Made by a program: the position numbers and the translations under genes. A stretch of DNA of 64,000 nt from Betaproteobacteria bacterium. GTDB taxonomy: Bacteria; Pseudomonadota; Gammaproteobacteria; Burkholderiales; Casimicrobiaceae. The number at the start of each line of letters is the position of its first letter. Position 1 is the stretch's first letter. Of this stretch, positions 1 to 8,716 are shown in pieces. The stretch covers positions 62,001 to 126,000 of the forward strand of contig BOKS01000002.1 of the NCBI GenBank assembly GCA_016861105.1, written 5' to 3'. The notes beneath the pieces are model-generated. The model did no database searches and was not told the origin of the DNA. It was given only the letters and a program-made list of their open reading frames with translations.

Positions 1-902
1 CGGCCATCCCGACCTACCGCGTCTGCCAGCTCGCGCGCCGGCACGTCACCGTCGCGCTGTCGGGCGACGGCGGCGACGAGAACTTCGCGGGCTATCGCCG
101 CTACCGGCTGCACCTCGGCGAGGAGCGGCTGCGCCGGGCGCTGCCGCAGTCGGTGCGCGGCGCGTTGTTCGGCGCGCTGGGCCGCGCCTACCCGAAGGCC
201 GACTGGGCGCCGCGCTTCCTGCGCGCGAAGTCCACGTTCGAGGCGCTGGGCCGCGATTCCGTGGCGGCGTACTTCCACGGCGTGTCGATCCTGCGCGACG
301 ACATGCGGCGGCGTCTCTTCACGCCCGCGTTCCGCCGCGAGCTGGGCGGCTACGGCGCGGTCGAGGTGTTCCGCCGCCACGCCGCGGACGCCGGCACCGC
401 GGATCCGCTGGCGCTGGTGCAGTACCTCGACCTCAAGACCTACCTCGTCGGCGACATCAACACCAAGGTCGACCGCGCCAGCATGGCGCACTCGCTCGAA
501 GTCCGCGAGCCGCTGATGGATCATCCGCTGGTCGAGTGGCTCGCGAGCCTGCCGTCGTCGCTCAAGGTCCGCGACGGCGAGGGGAAGTGGCTGCTCAAGA
601 AGGCCATGGAGCCGCGGCTGCCCGACGAGGTGCTCTACCGGCCGAAGATGGGCTTCGCCGTGCCGCTCGCCCGCTGGTTCCGCGGTCCGCTGCGCGAGCG
701 CGTGCGCGACGCGCTGCTCGGCGAGCGGCTGGCCGACACCGGCATGTTCGAGCGCGTCTGCCTGCGGCGCCTCATCGACGATCACCAGTCGGGCCTGCGC
801 GACCACAGCGCGCCGCTGTGGACGCTGCTCATGTTCGACGCCTTCCTGCGCAACACGGTCGACGCGGGCGGCCGCGCGGCGGCGCTGGAGCGGGCGGCAT
901 GA
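1..902 (+). CDS. XrtA/PEP-CTERM system amidotransferase (asparagine-synthase family), 3' part
   Basis: The gene enters the window already open; the reading frame runs from base 3 to the TGA at 900-902, giving about 299 C-terminal residues. This is the ATP-dependent synthetase half of an asparagine-synthase-type amidotransferase. Visible motifs are SGDGGDENFAGYRRY near the left edge, DLKTYLVGDINTKVDRASM, and RPKMGFAVPLARWF. These agree with the family of amidotransferase 1 of exosortase A loci, from memory of that family. The N-terminal glutaminase half must lie upstream. It probably transfers amide nitrogen to a sugar carboxylate or another precursor of the exopolysaccharide; the substrate is unknown. 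The next gene on the same strand starts after a 120-base spacer that holds a palindromic repeat. Confidence 0.9.
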   Translation, partial: AIPTYRVCQLARRHVTVALSGDGGDENFAGYRRYRLHLGEERLRRALPQSVRGALFGALGRAYPKADWAPRFLRAKSTFEALGRDSVAAYFHGVSILRDDMRRRLFTPAFRRELGGYGAVEVFRRHAADAGTADPLALVQYLDLKTYLVGDINTKVDRASMAHSLEVREPLMDHPLVEWLASLPSSLKVRDGEGKWLLKKAMEPRLPDEVLYRPKMGFAVPLARWFRGPLRERVRDALLGERLADTGMFERVCLRRLIDDHQSGLRDHSAPLWTLLMFDAFLRNTVDAGGRAAALERAA

Positions 903-912
903 AGCGCTTCGC

Positions 913-1000
913 GGCAACGGGGTCAGAGCCGTTCTTCGCCGGTGCAGCCGTGGCTTCGTACGGCGACCGTTCGGCGAAGAACGTCTCTGACCCCGTTGCC
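913..1000. repeat. REP-like palindromic element (29-bp inverted repeat)
   Basis: Bases 913-941 and 972-1000 are inverted copies of one another over 29 bases, with a single mismatch (c at 929 against the expected t). They are separated by a 30-base loop. Each arm contains the core GGGGTCAGAG and a TTCTTCGCC segment. The element sits in a spacer inside an otherwise compact operon, as REP/BIME units mobilised by RAYT transposases usually do. Transcribed, it would form a strong hairpin that could affect mRNA stability. No second full copy was noticed in the window. Confidence 0.75.
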
Positions 1001-1026
1001 GTCGCTGACCCCTTTCGGTGACGGCG

Positions 1027-2256
1027 ATGCGCATCCTGCACGTCCTCGACCACTCGCTGCCGCTGCACAGCGGCTACGCGTTCCGCACCGCGGCGATCCT
1101 GCGCGAGCAGCACGCGCTCGGCTGGGAGACGCTGCAGCTGACCACGCCGCGACAGCAGGCCGGCGACGACGTCGAGCGGGCCGGCGGGCTCGTCTTCCAC
1201 CGCACGCCGCTGCCCGGGTCCGCGCTCGCCCGCGTGCCGCTGGCTGGCTACGCGCGGGAGATGGCCGCCACCGCGGCGCGCATCGGTGCGCTGGCGGCAT
1301 CGTTCCGGCCCGACGTGCTCCACGCGCACTCGCCGGTGCTCGACGTGCTGCCCGCGCTGCGCGTGGGGCGCCGGCTCGGGCTGCCGGTCGTCTACGAGCT
1401 GCGTGCGCTGTGGGAGGACGCCGCCGTCGACCACGGCACGACCACCGAGGGAAGCGCGCGCTACCGCGCGTCGCGCGGCGTCGAGACGTGGGCGCTGCGC
1501 CGCGTCGACCACGTGACGACGATCTGCGAGGGCCTGCGCGCGGAGATCGTCGCGCGCGGCATCGCGCCCGAGCGCGTGACCGTGGTGCCCAACGCGGTGG
1601 ACGTCGCCGCGTTCCGTTTCGCGCAGCCGGCCGACGACGCGCTGCGCGCCCGGCTGGGCTTCGCCGGCTGCACGGTCGTCGGCTTCGCCGGCTCGTTCTA
1701 CGCCTACGAGGGAATCGACCTGCTGATCGACGCCGTGGCGCGCCTCGCCCCCGCCCACCGGCGCCTGCGCGTGCTGCTGGTCGGCGGCGGCCCGCAGGAG
1801 CGGGCGCTGCGCGCGCAGGCGATCGAGCAGGGACTGGGCGACCGCGTCGTCTTCAGCGGCCGCGTGCCGCACGACGAGGTGCAGCGCTACTACGGGCTCA
1901 TCGACGTGCTCGCGTATCCCCGCCACCGGATGCGCCTCACGGAGCTCGTCACCCCGCTCAAGCCGCTGGAGGCGATGGCGCAGGGCCGCATGCTCGTCGC
2001 CTCCGACGTCGGCGGCCATCGCGAGCTGGTGCGCGACGGCGACACCGGCTTCCTGTTCCCGGCCGGCGACGTCGCGGCGCTGGCCGCGGTGCTCGAGCGC
2101 GTGCTCGCGGCGCGCGAGCGCTGGCCGGAGGTCGCCGCCCGCGCGCGGCGCTTCGTCGAGACCGAGCGGACGTGGGCGTCGAGCGTGGCGCGCTATCGCC
2201 CGGTCTACGAGCGGCTGACCGCGACGCACGCGGCGCCCGCCGCCGCCCACGCCTGA
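1027..2256 (+). CDS. Exosortase A-associated glycosyltransferase family 1 (GT4-like)
   Basis: A protein of 409 residues beginning MRILHVLDHSLPLHSGYAFR, a start typical of the glycosyltransferase found in XrtA/PEP-CTERM loci. The C-terminal donor-binding half carries VGFAGSFYAYEGIDLLIDA and a PLKPLEAMAQGRMLVASDVG segment, the usual GT-B retaining glycosyltransferase nucleotide-sugar site. A GTG at 1018 would add three residues; the ATG at 1027 is preferred because the conserved N-terminus begins there. It should act in the cytoplasm on a lipid-linked exopolysaccharide intermediate. The next gene follows after 9 bases, so they are probably co-transcribed. Sugar and acceptor cannot be told from sequence. 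Confidence 0.9.
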   Translation: MRILHVLDHSLPLHSGYAFRTAAILREQHALGWETLQLTTPRQQAGDDVERAGGLVFHRTPLPGSALARVPLAGYAREMAATAARIGALAASFRPDVLHAHSPVLDVLPALRVGRRLGLPVVYELRALWEDAAVDHGTTTEGSARYRASRGVETWALRRVDHVTTICEGLRAEIVARGIAPERVTVVPNAVDVAAFRFAQPADDALRARLGFAGCTVVGFAGSFYAYEGIDLLIDAVARLAPAHRRLRVLLVGGGPQERALRAQAIEQGLGDRVVFSGRVPHDEVQRYYGLIDVLAYPRHRMRLTELVTPLKPLEAMAQGRMLVASDVGGHRELVRDGDTGFLFPAGDVAALAAVLERVLAARERWPEVAARARRFVETERTWASSVARYRPVYERLTATHAAPAAAHA

Positions 2257-2265
2257 GGCGGCGTC

Positions 2266-4191
2266 ATGTGCGGCATCTACGGCTTCCTCCAGCTCGACGG
2301 TGCGCCGGCGCAGGCCGCGCAGCTCGACGCGATGGCGGCGCGGACCGTGCACCGTGGTCCCGACGACGAGGGCCGCCACGTCGACGGCCCGCTGGCCATG
2401 GGCATGCGCCGGCTGTCGATCATCGACGTGGGCGGCGGCCACCAGCCGCTGACCAACGAGGACGGCACGCTGTGGCTGGTCGCCAACGGCGAGATCTACA
2501 ACTTCCGCGAACTGCGCGCGGAGCTGGCGTCGCAGGGCCACCGCTTCCGCACCGGCTCGGACTGCGAAGTGCTGCTGCACCTGTACGAACGCGACGGCGA
2601 CCGCTTCCTCGACGCGGTCAACGGCATGTTCGGCTTCGCGCTGTGGGACGCGCCGCGCCGGCGCCTGCTCGTGGGCCGCGATCGCCTCGGCGTCAAGCCC
2701 GTGTACGTGGCGCGCCACGGATCGCGCCTCGCGTTCGCGAGCGAGGCGAAGGCGCTGCTCGCCATGGACGGACGAAAACCTGCGCTCGATGCGTCGGCCC
2801 TGCGCGCCTACCTCGGGCTCGGCTACGTGCCGGCGCCGCAGTCGATCTTCGCCGGCGTGCGCAAGCTGCCGCCGGCGACGCTGCTCGTCGCCGAGGCGGG
2901 CCGCGTCGACGAGCGCGTCTACTGGACCCTGCCCGCGGCGGTGGACGCCGGGCGCAGCGAGGCGGACTGGGTCGCCGCACTGCGCGAGCGCCTCGAGAAG
3001 TCGGTGGCGATGCAGATGGTGAGCGACGTGCCGATCGGCGCGTTCCTCTCCGGCGGCATCGACTCGTCGGCGGTCGTGGCCTTCATGGCGCGGCACACCG
3101 GCCATCCCGTCAAGACCTACGCGATCGGCTTCGACGGCGGCGCGGCGGAGGCGTACTACAGCGAGCTGCCGCACGCGCGCGCCGTCGCCAGGCGGTTCGG
3201 GACCGAGCACCACGAGATCGTCGTGCGGCCGGACGTCGTCTCCCTGCTGCCGAAGCTGCTGTGGCACATGGACGAGCCCGTCGCCGACTCGGCGTTCGTG
3301 ACGACCTACCTCGTCTCCGAGTTCGCGCGCCGCGAGGTCACGGTGATCCTGTCGGGCGTGGGCGGCGACGAGCTGTTCGGCGGCTACCGGCGCTACCTCG
3401 GCAGCCACTACCGCGCCCGTCTCGACCGCGTGCCGCGGCCGCTGCGACGCGCCGCCGCGGCGCTCGCCGACCGGCTGCCGGCCGACCGCCATTCCCCGCT
3501 GCTCGACGCGATGCGCCTCGCGCGCGGCTTCCTCGCCACCGCCGAGCTGCCCTTCGAGGAGCGCTACCGCAGCTACCTGGACGTGTTCCCCGAGCCGGCC
3601 GTCGCCGAGCTGCTGCGCGTGCCCGCGACCGACGAGCGCGACGCGCTGGGCGAGGCGCTCGCCGCGGCGGCGTCCTCCGACGAGCTGAACCGCATGCTCG
3701 CCGTCGACGCTGCGACCCAGCTCCCCGACGACCTGCTGCTGCTGACCGACCGGATGAGCATGGCCGTGTCGCTGGAGTGCCGCGTGCCGCTGCTCGACCA
3801 CGAGCTCGTCGAACTGGCGGCGCGCATGCCGGCGTCGGTCAAGGTGAAGGGCGGCCGGCTCAAGCACGCGATGAAGGAGGCGCTGCGCGGCGTGCTGCCG
3901 GACGACATCCTCGAGCGGCGCAAGCGCGGCTTCGGTGCGCCGATGGGCGCGTGGCTCAAGCGCGAGCTGGCGAGCGTGCTGCGCGAGACGCTGTCGCCGG
4001 AGGCGATCGAGCGCCGCGGCTGGCTGCGCAGCGCGCCGGTGGCGCGCCTGATCGCCGACCACGAGGCGAGCCGCGTCGACGGCACCGACCGCCTGCTCGC
4101 GCTGGTGAACCTCGAGCTGTGGGCGCGCATCTACCTCGACGGGCGCACGCCAGCCGACGTCACCGACGGGCTTCGTGCGGCGGTCGCGTGA
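2266..4191 (+). CDS. Asparagine synthase (glutamine-hydrolysing) family amidotransferase
   Basis: A 641-residue, full-length asparagine-synthase family protein. The mature N-terminus would expose Cys2 (MCGIYGF), the nucleophile of class II glutamine amidotransferases, followed by RRLSIIDVGGG and NGEIYNF, so this copy looks able to hydrolyse glutamine. The synthetase domain has the pyrophosphate loop SGGIDSS at residues 262-268 and SGVGGDELFGGYRRY. In polysaccharide loci such proteins (for example WbpS and WbtH) amidate uronic acids, so a uronamide-forming role is plausible; true asparagine synthesis cannot be excluded. It is the second of four homologues in the window. Its TGA overlaps the GTG start of the next gene, which suggests translational coupling. 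Confidence 0.92.
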   Translation: MCGIYGFLQLDGAPAQAAQLDAMAARTVHRGPDDEGRHVDGPLAMGMRRLSIIDVGGGHQPLTNEDGTLWLVANGEIYNFRELRAELASQGHRFRTGSDCEVLLHLYERDGDRFLDAVNGMFGFALWDAPRRRLLVGRDRLGVKPVYVARHGSRLAFASEAKALLAMDGRKPALDASALRAYLGLGYVPAPQSIFAGVRKLPPATLLVAEAGRVDERVYWTLPAAVDAGRSEADWVAALRERLEKSVAMQMVSDVPIGAFLSGGIDSSAVVAFMARHTGHPVKTYAIGFDGGAAEAYYSELPHARAVARRFGTEHHEIVVRPDVVSLLPKLLWHMDEPVADSAFVTTYLVSEFARREVTVILSGVGGDELFGGYRRYLGSHYRARLDRVPRPLRRAAAALADRLPADRHSPLLDAMRLARGFLATAELPFEERYRSYLDVFPEPAVAELLRVPATDERDALGEALAAAASSDELNRMLAVDAATQLPDDLLLLTDRMSMAVSLECRVPLLDHELVELAARMPASVKVKGGRLKHAMKEALRGVLPDDILERRKRGFGAPMGAWLKRELASVLRETLSPEAIERRGWLRSAPVARLIADHEASRVDGTDRLLALVNLELWARIYLDGRTPADVTDGLRAAVA

Positions 4192-5441
4192 AGATCCTCT
4201 ACGTCTGCCACCGCTTCCCGTATCCGCCCCGCCGCGGCGGCAAGATCCGGCCGTTCAACATGATCCGGCACTTCGCGCGCTCGCATGAGGTGACGGTGTG
4301 CTCGCTCGTCCGCTCGGAGGCCGAGGCGCGCGAGGGCGAGGGACTCGCCGCGCACTGCGCCCGCTACGAGATGGTGCGCGTGCACGATCCGCTGCAGGCC
4401 CTGCGTATGGTCGCGCGGCTGCCCACGCCGGTGCCGTCGTCGTTCGGCTTCTTCCACTCGCAGGCGCTCGCGCGCCGCATCCGCGCGGCCGCCGCGCGCG
4501 AGCGCTTCGACCTCGCCTTCGTGCACTGCTCGTCGGTGGCGCGCTACGTCGAGGACCTCGACGTCCCGAAGATCCTGGACTTCGGCGACATGGACTCGCA
4601 CAAGTGGCGCGACTACGCGCGCGCGAAGGCGTTCCCGCTGGCCTGGGGCTACGCGCTCGAGGCCTGGAAGCTCGGGCGCGAGGAAGCGCGGCTCGCGCGT
4701 CGCTTCGACACGTGCACGGCCACCACGAAGGCCGAGTGGGAGGCGCTCGAGGCGCTGGGCAGCGGCACGCCGGCCGACTGGTTCCCCAACGGCGTGGACG
4801 GCGAGTACTTCGCGCCGTCGACGGCCCCGTACGATCCCGACCGCATCGTGTTCGTCGGCCGCATGGACTACTATCCGAACCAGCAGTGCATGGCGGAGTT
4901 CTGCGCGTCGGTGATGCCGATCCTGCGCGCGCGCCGCCCCACGGTCACGCTGGCCATCGTCGGCGCGGACCCGTCGCCGGACGTGCGCAGGCTGGGCGAG
5001 CAGCCGGGCGTCGCCGTGACCGGCTCGGTCCCCGACGTGCGCCCGTACCTGCACGAGGCCGCGCTCATGGTCGCGCCGCTGCGCATCGCGCGCGGCACGC
5101 AGAACAAGATCCTGGAGGGCATGGCCGCGGGCCTGCCCGTCGTCACCAGCCCGGTCGCGGCCGGCGGCGTCGACGCGGCCGCGCCCGAGCACCTGCTCGT
5201 GGCCGACGGGCCGCAGGCGTGGGCCGACGCCATCCTGCGGGTGCTGGAGCATCCGCACGAGCGCGCGCGGCTCGCGCACGCCGCCCGGGCGCGCGCGCTC
5301 TCGCACCATGCGTGGCCGGCCTCGATGCGGCGGCTCGACGGCATCGTCGAGCGCTGCCTCGCCCGCGGACGCCTGCCGGCGCCGGCGACGGCCCGAGGCG
5401 CGCAGTCGCAACCCAACCGAACCGAGAAGGAAACGATGTGA
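4188..5441 (+). CDS. Sugar transferase of the PEP-CTERM/EpsH1 system (GT4-like)
   Basis: A 417-residue glycosyltransferase starting at GTG 4188, inside the stop of the preceding gene (GTGA). It opens with KILYVCHRFPYPPRRGGKIR and later has IVFVGRMDYYPN and APLRIARGTQNKILEGMAAG, the signatures of the sugar transferase that accompanies exosortase A loci. The fold is GT-B, with the donor site in the second half. Cytoplasmic, it presumably adds one sugar to the exopolysaccharide repeat. The C-terminal 25 residues are Ala/Arg/Gln-rich and probably disordered; they carry the Shine-Dalgarno sequence of the next gene. Confidence 0.9.
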   Translation: MKILYVCHRFPYPPRRGGKIRPFNMIRHFARSHEVTVCSLVRSEAEAREGEGLAAHCARYEMVRVHDPLQALRMVARLPTPVPSSFGFFHSQALARRIRAAAARERFDLAFVHCSSVARYVEDLDVPKILDFGDMDSHKWRDYARAKAFPLAWGYALEAWKLGREEARLARRFDTCTATTKAEWEALEALGSGTPADWFPNGVDGEYFAPSTAPYDPDRIVFVGRMDYYPNQQCMAEFCASVMPILRARRPTVTLAIVGADPSPDVRRLGEQPGVAVTGSVPDVRPYLHEAALMVAPLRIARGTQNKILEGMAAGLPVVTSPVAAGGVDAAAPEHLLVADGPQAWADAILRVLEHPHERARLAHAARARALSHHAWPASMRRLDGIVERCLARGRLPAPATARGAQSQPNRTEKETM

Positions 5442-6748
5442 GGATCAGCATCTTCGGCCTGGGCTACGTGGGGGCCGTGTCGCTCGCCTGCCTGGTGCGC
5501 GACGGCCACGACGTGGTCGGCGTCGACGTCGATCCGGCCAAGCTCGACCTCATCCGCGCCGGCAAGACGCCCGTGGTCGAGGAGGGCATGGTCGACCTGA
5601 TGGCGAGCGTGGTCGCGTCCGGGCGCGCGCGCGTGACGGCGGACGCGCGCGAGGCCGTCCGCGACAGCGAGATCTCGCTCGTGTGCGTGGGCACGCCGTC
5701 GGCGCCCAACGGCAGCCAGGACCAGTCCGCGATGCTCGCCGTGGCCCGGCAGATCGGCGAGGGCATCGGCGCCAAGTCGGGCGAACACGTGGTCGTCTTC
5801 CGCTCGACGCTGGTCCCGGGCACGGTCGAGGCGCAGCTGATCCCGATCCTCGAGCAGGCCTCGGGCCGCAGGCACGGCCGCGACTTCTTCGCCTGCTTCC
5901 AGCCCGAGTTCCTGCGCGAGGGCAGCGCCATCCGCGACTACGACAAGCCGCCGTTCACCATCGTCGGGGCGGACCACGACGCGCCCGTCGCGGCGCTGCG
6001 CACGCTGTTCGGACACCTGCCCTGCGAGTTCCAGCGCACGAGCATCCGTGCGGCCGAGACCGTCAAGTACTGCTGCAACAACTTCCACGCGCTGAAGATC
6101 ACGTTCGCCAACGAGACCGCGCGGCTTTGCGAGGCGCTGGGCGTGAACCCGTTCGAGGTGATGGACCTCGTGTGCAGGGACCGCCAGCTCAACATCTCGC
6201 CCGCCTACCTGCGCCCGGGATTCGCCTTCGGGGGCTCGTGCCTGCCGAAGGACCTGCGCGCCACGACCTACCTCGCGCGCACGCACGACGTCGAACTGCC
6301 GCTGCACGCCGCCATCCTGCCGTCCAACCGCGTGCACGTGGAGCACGCGATCGAGAAGGTGATGGCCACCGGCAAGCGCCGCGTCGGCATGGTCGGCCTC
6401 TCCTTCAAGACCGGCACCGACGACCTGCGGGAGAGCCCGCTGGTGGCGCTCGCCGAGCACTTCATCGGCAAGGGGCTGGCGCTGACCGTCTACGATCCCG
6501 AGGTCCACCTGTCGAACCTGCTCGGCGCGAACCGGCGCTTCATCGAGCAGCACGTGCCGCACATCGGATCGCTGATCCGCCGCGACCTCGCGGAAGTGGT
6601 GCGCGACAGCGACGTGCTCGTCGTGGGCCTGAACGACGCGAGGACGTCGGAGGCGCTGCTGGGCCTCGTGCGCCCGGACCAGGTGGTGATCGACCTCGTC
6701 GGGCTGCCGCGGCGCGGCGCGGGCGACGTGCGGGGGCTGTGCTGGTAG
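5438..6748 (+). CDS. algD: GDP-mannose 6-dehydrogenase (AlgD type)
   Basis: Exactly 436 residues, the length of Pseudomonas AlgD. It starts with the NAD-binding segment MRISIFGLGYVGAV and holds the catalytic cysteine in FGGSCLPKD at residue 268, the same position as in AlgD; the C-terminus GLCW also resembles AlgD. The enzyme would oxidise GDP-mannose to GDP-mannuronic acid with two NAD+, committing mannose to a uronic-acid polymer. The start is the GTG at 5438, supported by an AAGGA ribosome site at 5427-5431. A related UDP-glucose dehydrogenase is possible, but the length and the two conserved blocks favour GDP-mannose. It sits mid-operon between glycosyltransferase and deacetylase genes. 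Confidence 0.88.
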   Translation: MRISIFGLGYVGAVSLACLVRDGHDVVGVDVDPAKLDLIRAGKTPVVEEGMVDLMASVVASGRARVTADAREAVRDSEISLVCVGTPSAPNGSQDQSAMLAVARQIGEGIGAKSGEHVVVFRSTLVPGTVEAQLIPILEQASGRRHGRDFFACFQPEFLREGSAIRDYDKPPFTIVGADHDAPVAALRTLFGHLPCEFQRTSIRAAETVKYCCNNFHALKITFANETARLCEALGVNPFEVMDLVCRDRQLNISPAYLRPGFAFGGSCLPKDLRATTYLARTHDVELPLHAAILPSNRVHVEHAIEKVMATGKRRVGMVGLSFKTGTDDLRESPLVALAEHFIGKGLALTVYDPEVHLSNLLGANRRFIEQHVPHIGSLIRRDLAEVVRDSDVLVVGLNDARTSEALLGLVRPDQVVIDLVGLPRRGAGDVRGLCW

Positions 6749-7698
6749 CCGCGTCGATCGCGCCGGGCGTCGCGCTGGCGGCCGTGGCCTGCGCCGCGGC
6801 TTGCGCCTGGCTCGGCGCGCTCGTGTGGCCACCCTCCCGCGCGGTGCGCGTGCGCAACGCCTTCCTGCTGCGCCGTGGCGCGACCGCGGATTTCGACTGG
6901 ACGCCGCAGCGCGTGCCGCCCGGGTTCGCCCTCGAGCGCGGTCCGGTGCCCGCGCCGATCCGCGAGGCGGTCGCGGCCGCGGGCATCGGGCGCGTCGAGG
7001 GCGACTGGGCGCGGGCGCTGGCGCTCGAGACGCTGCTGGTGAAGCACGCGCGCCACGGCGGCGCGATCCAGGCCGACCTCGCCACGACGTGGCGCGGCAT
7101 CGTCGCCGGCCGCGGCTACTGCGCCGACTACGTGCGGGCCTACCTCGCCGCCGCGTTCGCGGCCGGGCTCTTCTGCCGCCAGTGGGCGTTCTCCTTCGAC
7201 GGCTTCGGCGGGCACGGGCACACGGTGGTCGAGGTGTGGGACGCGCAGCGCGGCGCGTGGGCGTTCCTCGACGTGCACAACAACGTCTACGCGGTACGCG
7301 CCGGCGACGATGTTCCGCTCGACGCGCTCGCGCTGCGCGACGCTGTGGCACGCTCGGTCGCGGAAGTGGAGTTCCGGCGCGCCGGCGACGGCCGCCTCGG
7401 CTGGCCGCACTTCGATAAGCTCGCCGACTACTACCGCCGCGGCAGCCGCGAGTGGTACCTGTGGTGGGGCAACGACGTGGCCAGCCGCGACCGCGGCGGG
7501 CGCTGGTCGCATCGCCTGCGCAGCGCGCTCGGACGCCTGCCGGCGATCGTCGCCCTCGTCACGCCGGACAACGAGGTCGCGGTGACGCGCATGGAGCGCC
7601 TGCGCGGCCACGTCCGCCTCGCCGCCGCGGCGGTCGTGGGCAGCGTGCTGCTGCTCGCCGGGCAGATCGCTCTCCACGACGATTCGGCCCATGGCTGA
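6739..7698 (+). CDS. Membrane-anchored transglutaminase-like cysteine protease fold protein
   Basis: About 319 residues from GTG 6739, overlapping the end of algD by 10 bases. The N-terminus is a hydrophobic segment (residues 1-25), and a second hydrophobic helix lies near the C-terminus (about residues 285-310), so the catalytic part is probably held at the membrane. The core matches transglutaminase-like enzymes: Cys128 in GRGYCADY, His161 in GHGHTVVEVWD and Asp178 in FLDVHNN form the expected triad. Known relatives cleave or form amide bonds. In an exopolysaccharide operon with asparagine-synthase homologues it could act on an amide-linked substituent or on a protein partner. Its real substrate is unknown. 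Confidence 0.75.
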   Translation: MLVAASIAPGVALAAVACAAACAWLGALVWPPSRAVRVRNAFLLRRGATADFDWTPQRVPPGFALERGPVPAPIREAVAAAGIGRVEGDWARALALETLLVKHARHGGAIQADLATTWRGIVAGRGYCADYVRAYLAAAFAAGLFCRQWAFSFDGFGGHGHTVVEVWDAQRGAWAFLDVHNNVYAVRAGDDVPLDALALRDAVARSVAEVEFRRAGDGRLGWPHFDKLADYYRRGSREWYLWWGNDVASRDRGGRWSHRLRSALGRLPAIVALVTPDNEVAVTRMERLRGHVRLAAAAVVGSVLLLAGQIALHDDSAHG

Positions 7699-8716
7699 TG
7701 GCGCGACGACCGCGCGGCGGCGGGCGCTCGCGCCGGTCCACCGCGCGCCCGCGTGGCCGCGCTGGCTGTTCGCGGCGCTGTCGCCCGCCGGGGCGCGCGC
7801 GCGGCTGTCGATCCTCATCTTCCACCGCGTCCGCGAGGTGCGCGATCCGCTGTTCCCGTCGGCGATCACCGCGCCGGACTTCCGCGAGCGGATGCAGTGG
7901 CTCCGCGACTGGTTCAACGTGCTCCCGCTGCTCGACGCGGTGCGTGCGCTGCAGCGTGGCACGCTGCCGGCGCGCGCAGCGTCGATCACTTTCGACGACG
8001 GCTTCGCCGACAACGCCGAGGTCGCGCTGCCGATCCTGCGTGACCTGGGGCTGCACGCGACGTTCTTCGTTGCCGCAGGCTTCCTCGACGGCGGGCGCAT
8101 GTGGAACACCACGCTCGTCGAGGCCGTGCGGGCGGCCCGGGGCGACGAGCTCGACCTCGGCGACCTGGGGCTCGGCCGCCACGCGATCGCGTCGATCCCG
8201 GCGCGGCGCGCGGCGATCGCGGCGCTGCTGCCCGCGCTCAAGCACCTGCCGCCGGACGAGCGGCAGGCGAAGGTCGACGCCGTCGCGCAGCGCGTAGGCG
8301 GCGCCCTGCCGGCCGACCTCATGATGACTTCCGCGCAGGTGCGCGAGCTCTCGGCCGCCGGCATGGGCATCGGCGGCCACACGGTCTCGCATCCGATCCT
8401 CGCCGCGCTCGACGCGTCCAGCGCGATGCGCGAGATCGCGGAAGGACGCGAGACGCTGCGTGCCATCGTGCGCCAGGACGTGCCGCTGTTCGCCTACCCC
8501 AACGGCCAGCCCGGCGGCGACTACCGCGCCGCACACGTTGGAATGGTGCGCGACGCCGGGTTCGAGGCGGCCGTGTCCACGGCCCACGGGGCGGCGCGTC
8601 AGGGTGCGTCCCTCTTCGAGCTGCCACGCTTCACGCCGTGGGCCGGCGGCCCTGCGAAGTGGGCAGGCCTGTTCGCGCGCAACCTGCGTACACCCATCCG
8701 CTGCGCGCCGTCATGA
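7691..8716 (+). CDS. Polysaccharide deacetylase (NodB/CE4 family)
   Basis: A 341-residue protein overlapping the preceding gene by 8 bases. The CE4 motifs are clear: TFDDGFADN with the metal and catalytic aspartates at residues 102-103, GGHTVSHPIL with the two metal-binding histidines, and FAYPNGQ as motif 3. It would remove N-acetyl or O-acetyl groups from the polymer or a precursor. No signal peptide is obvious; a WPRWLFAAL segment near residue 25 might associate with the membrane. The stop overlaps the ATG of the following glycosyltransferase (ATGA). Confidence 0.88.
   Translation: MADGATTARRRALAPVHRAPAWPRWLFAALSPAGARARLSILIFHRVREVRDPLFPSAITAPDFRERMQWLRDWFNVLPLLDAVRALQRGTLPARAASITFDDGFADNAEVALPILRDLGLHATFFVAAGFLDGGRMWNTTLVEAVRAARGDELDLGDLGLGRHAIASIPARRAAIAALLPALKHLPPDERQAKVDAVAQRVGGALPADLMMTSAQVRELSAAGMGIGGHTVSHPILAALDASSAMREIAEGRETLRAIVRQDVPLFAYPNGQPGGDYRAAHVGMVRDAGFEAAVSTAHGAARQGASLFELPRFTPWAGGPAKWAGLFARNLRTPIRCAPS

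Noticed and set aside
829..7351. Long open frames antisense to the glycosyltransferase, asparagine synthase and algD genes
   Set aside because: Their products are Arg/Ala/His-rich with no family motifs; such frames are expected opposite genes in very GC-rich DNA.
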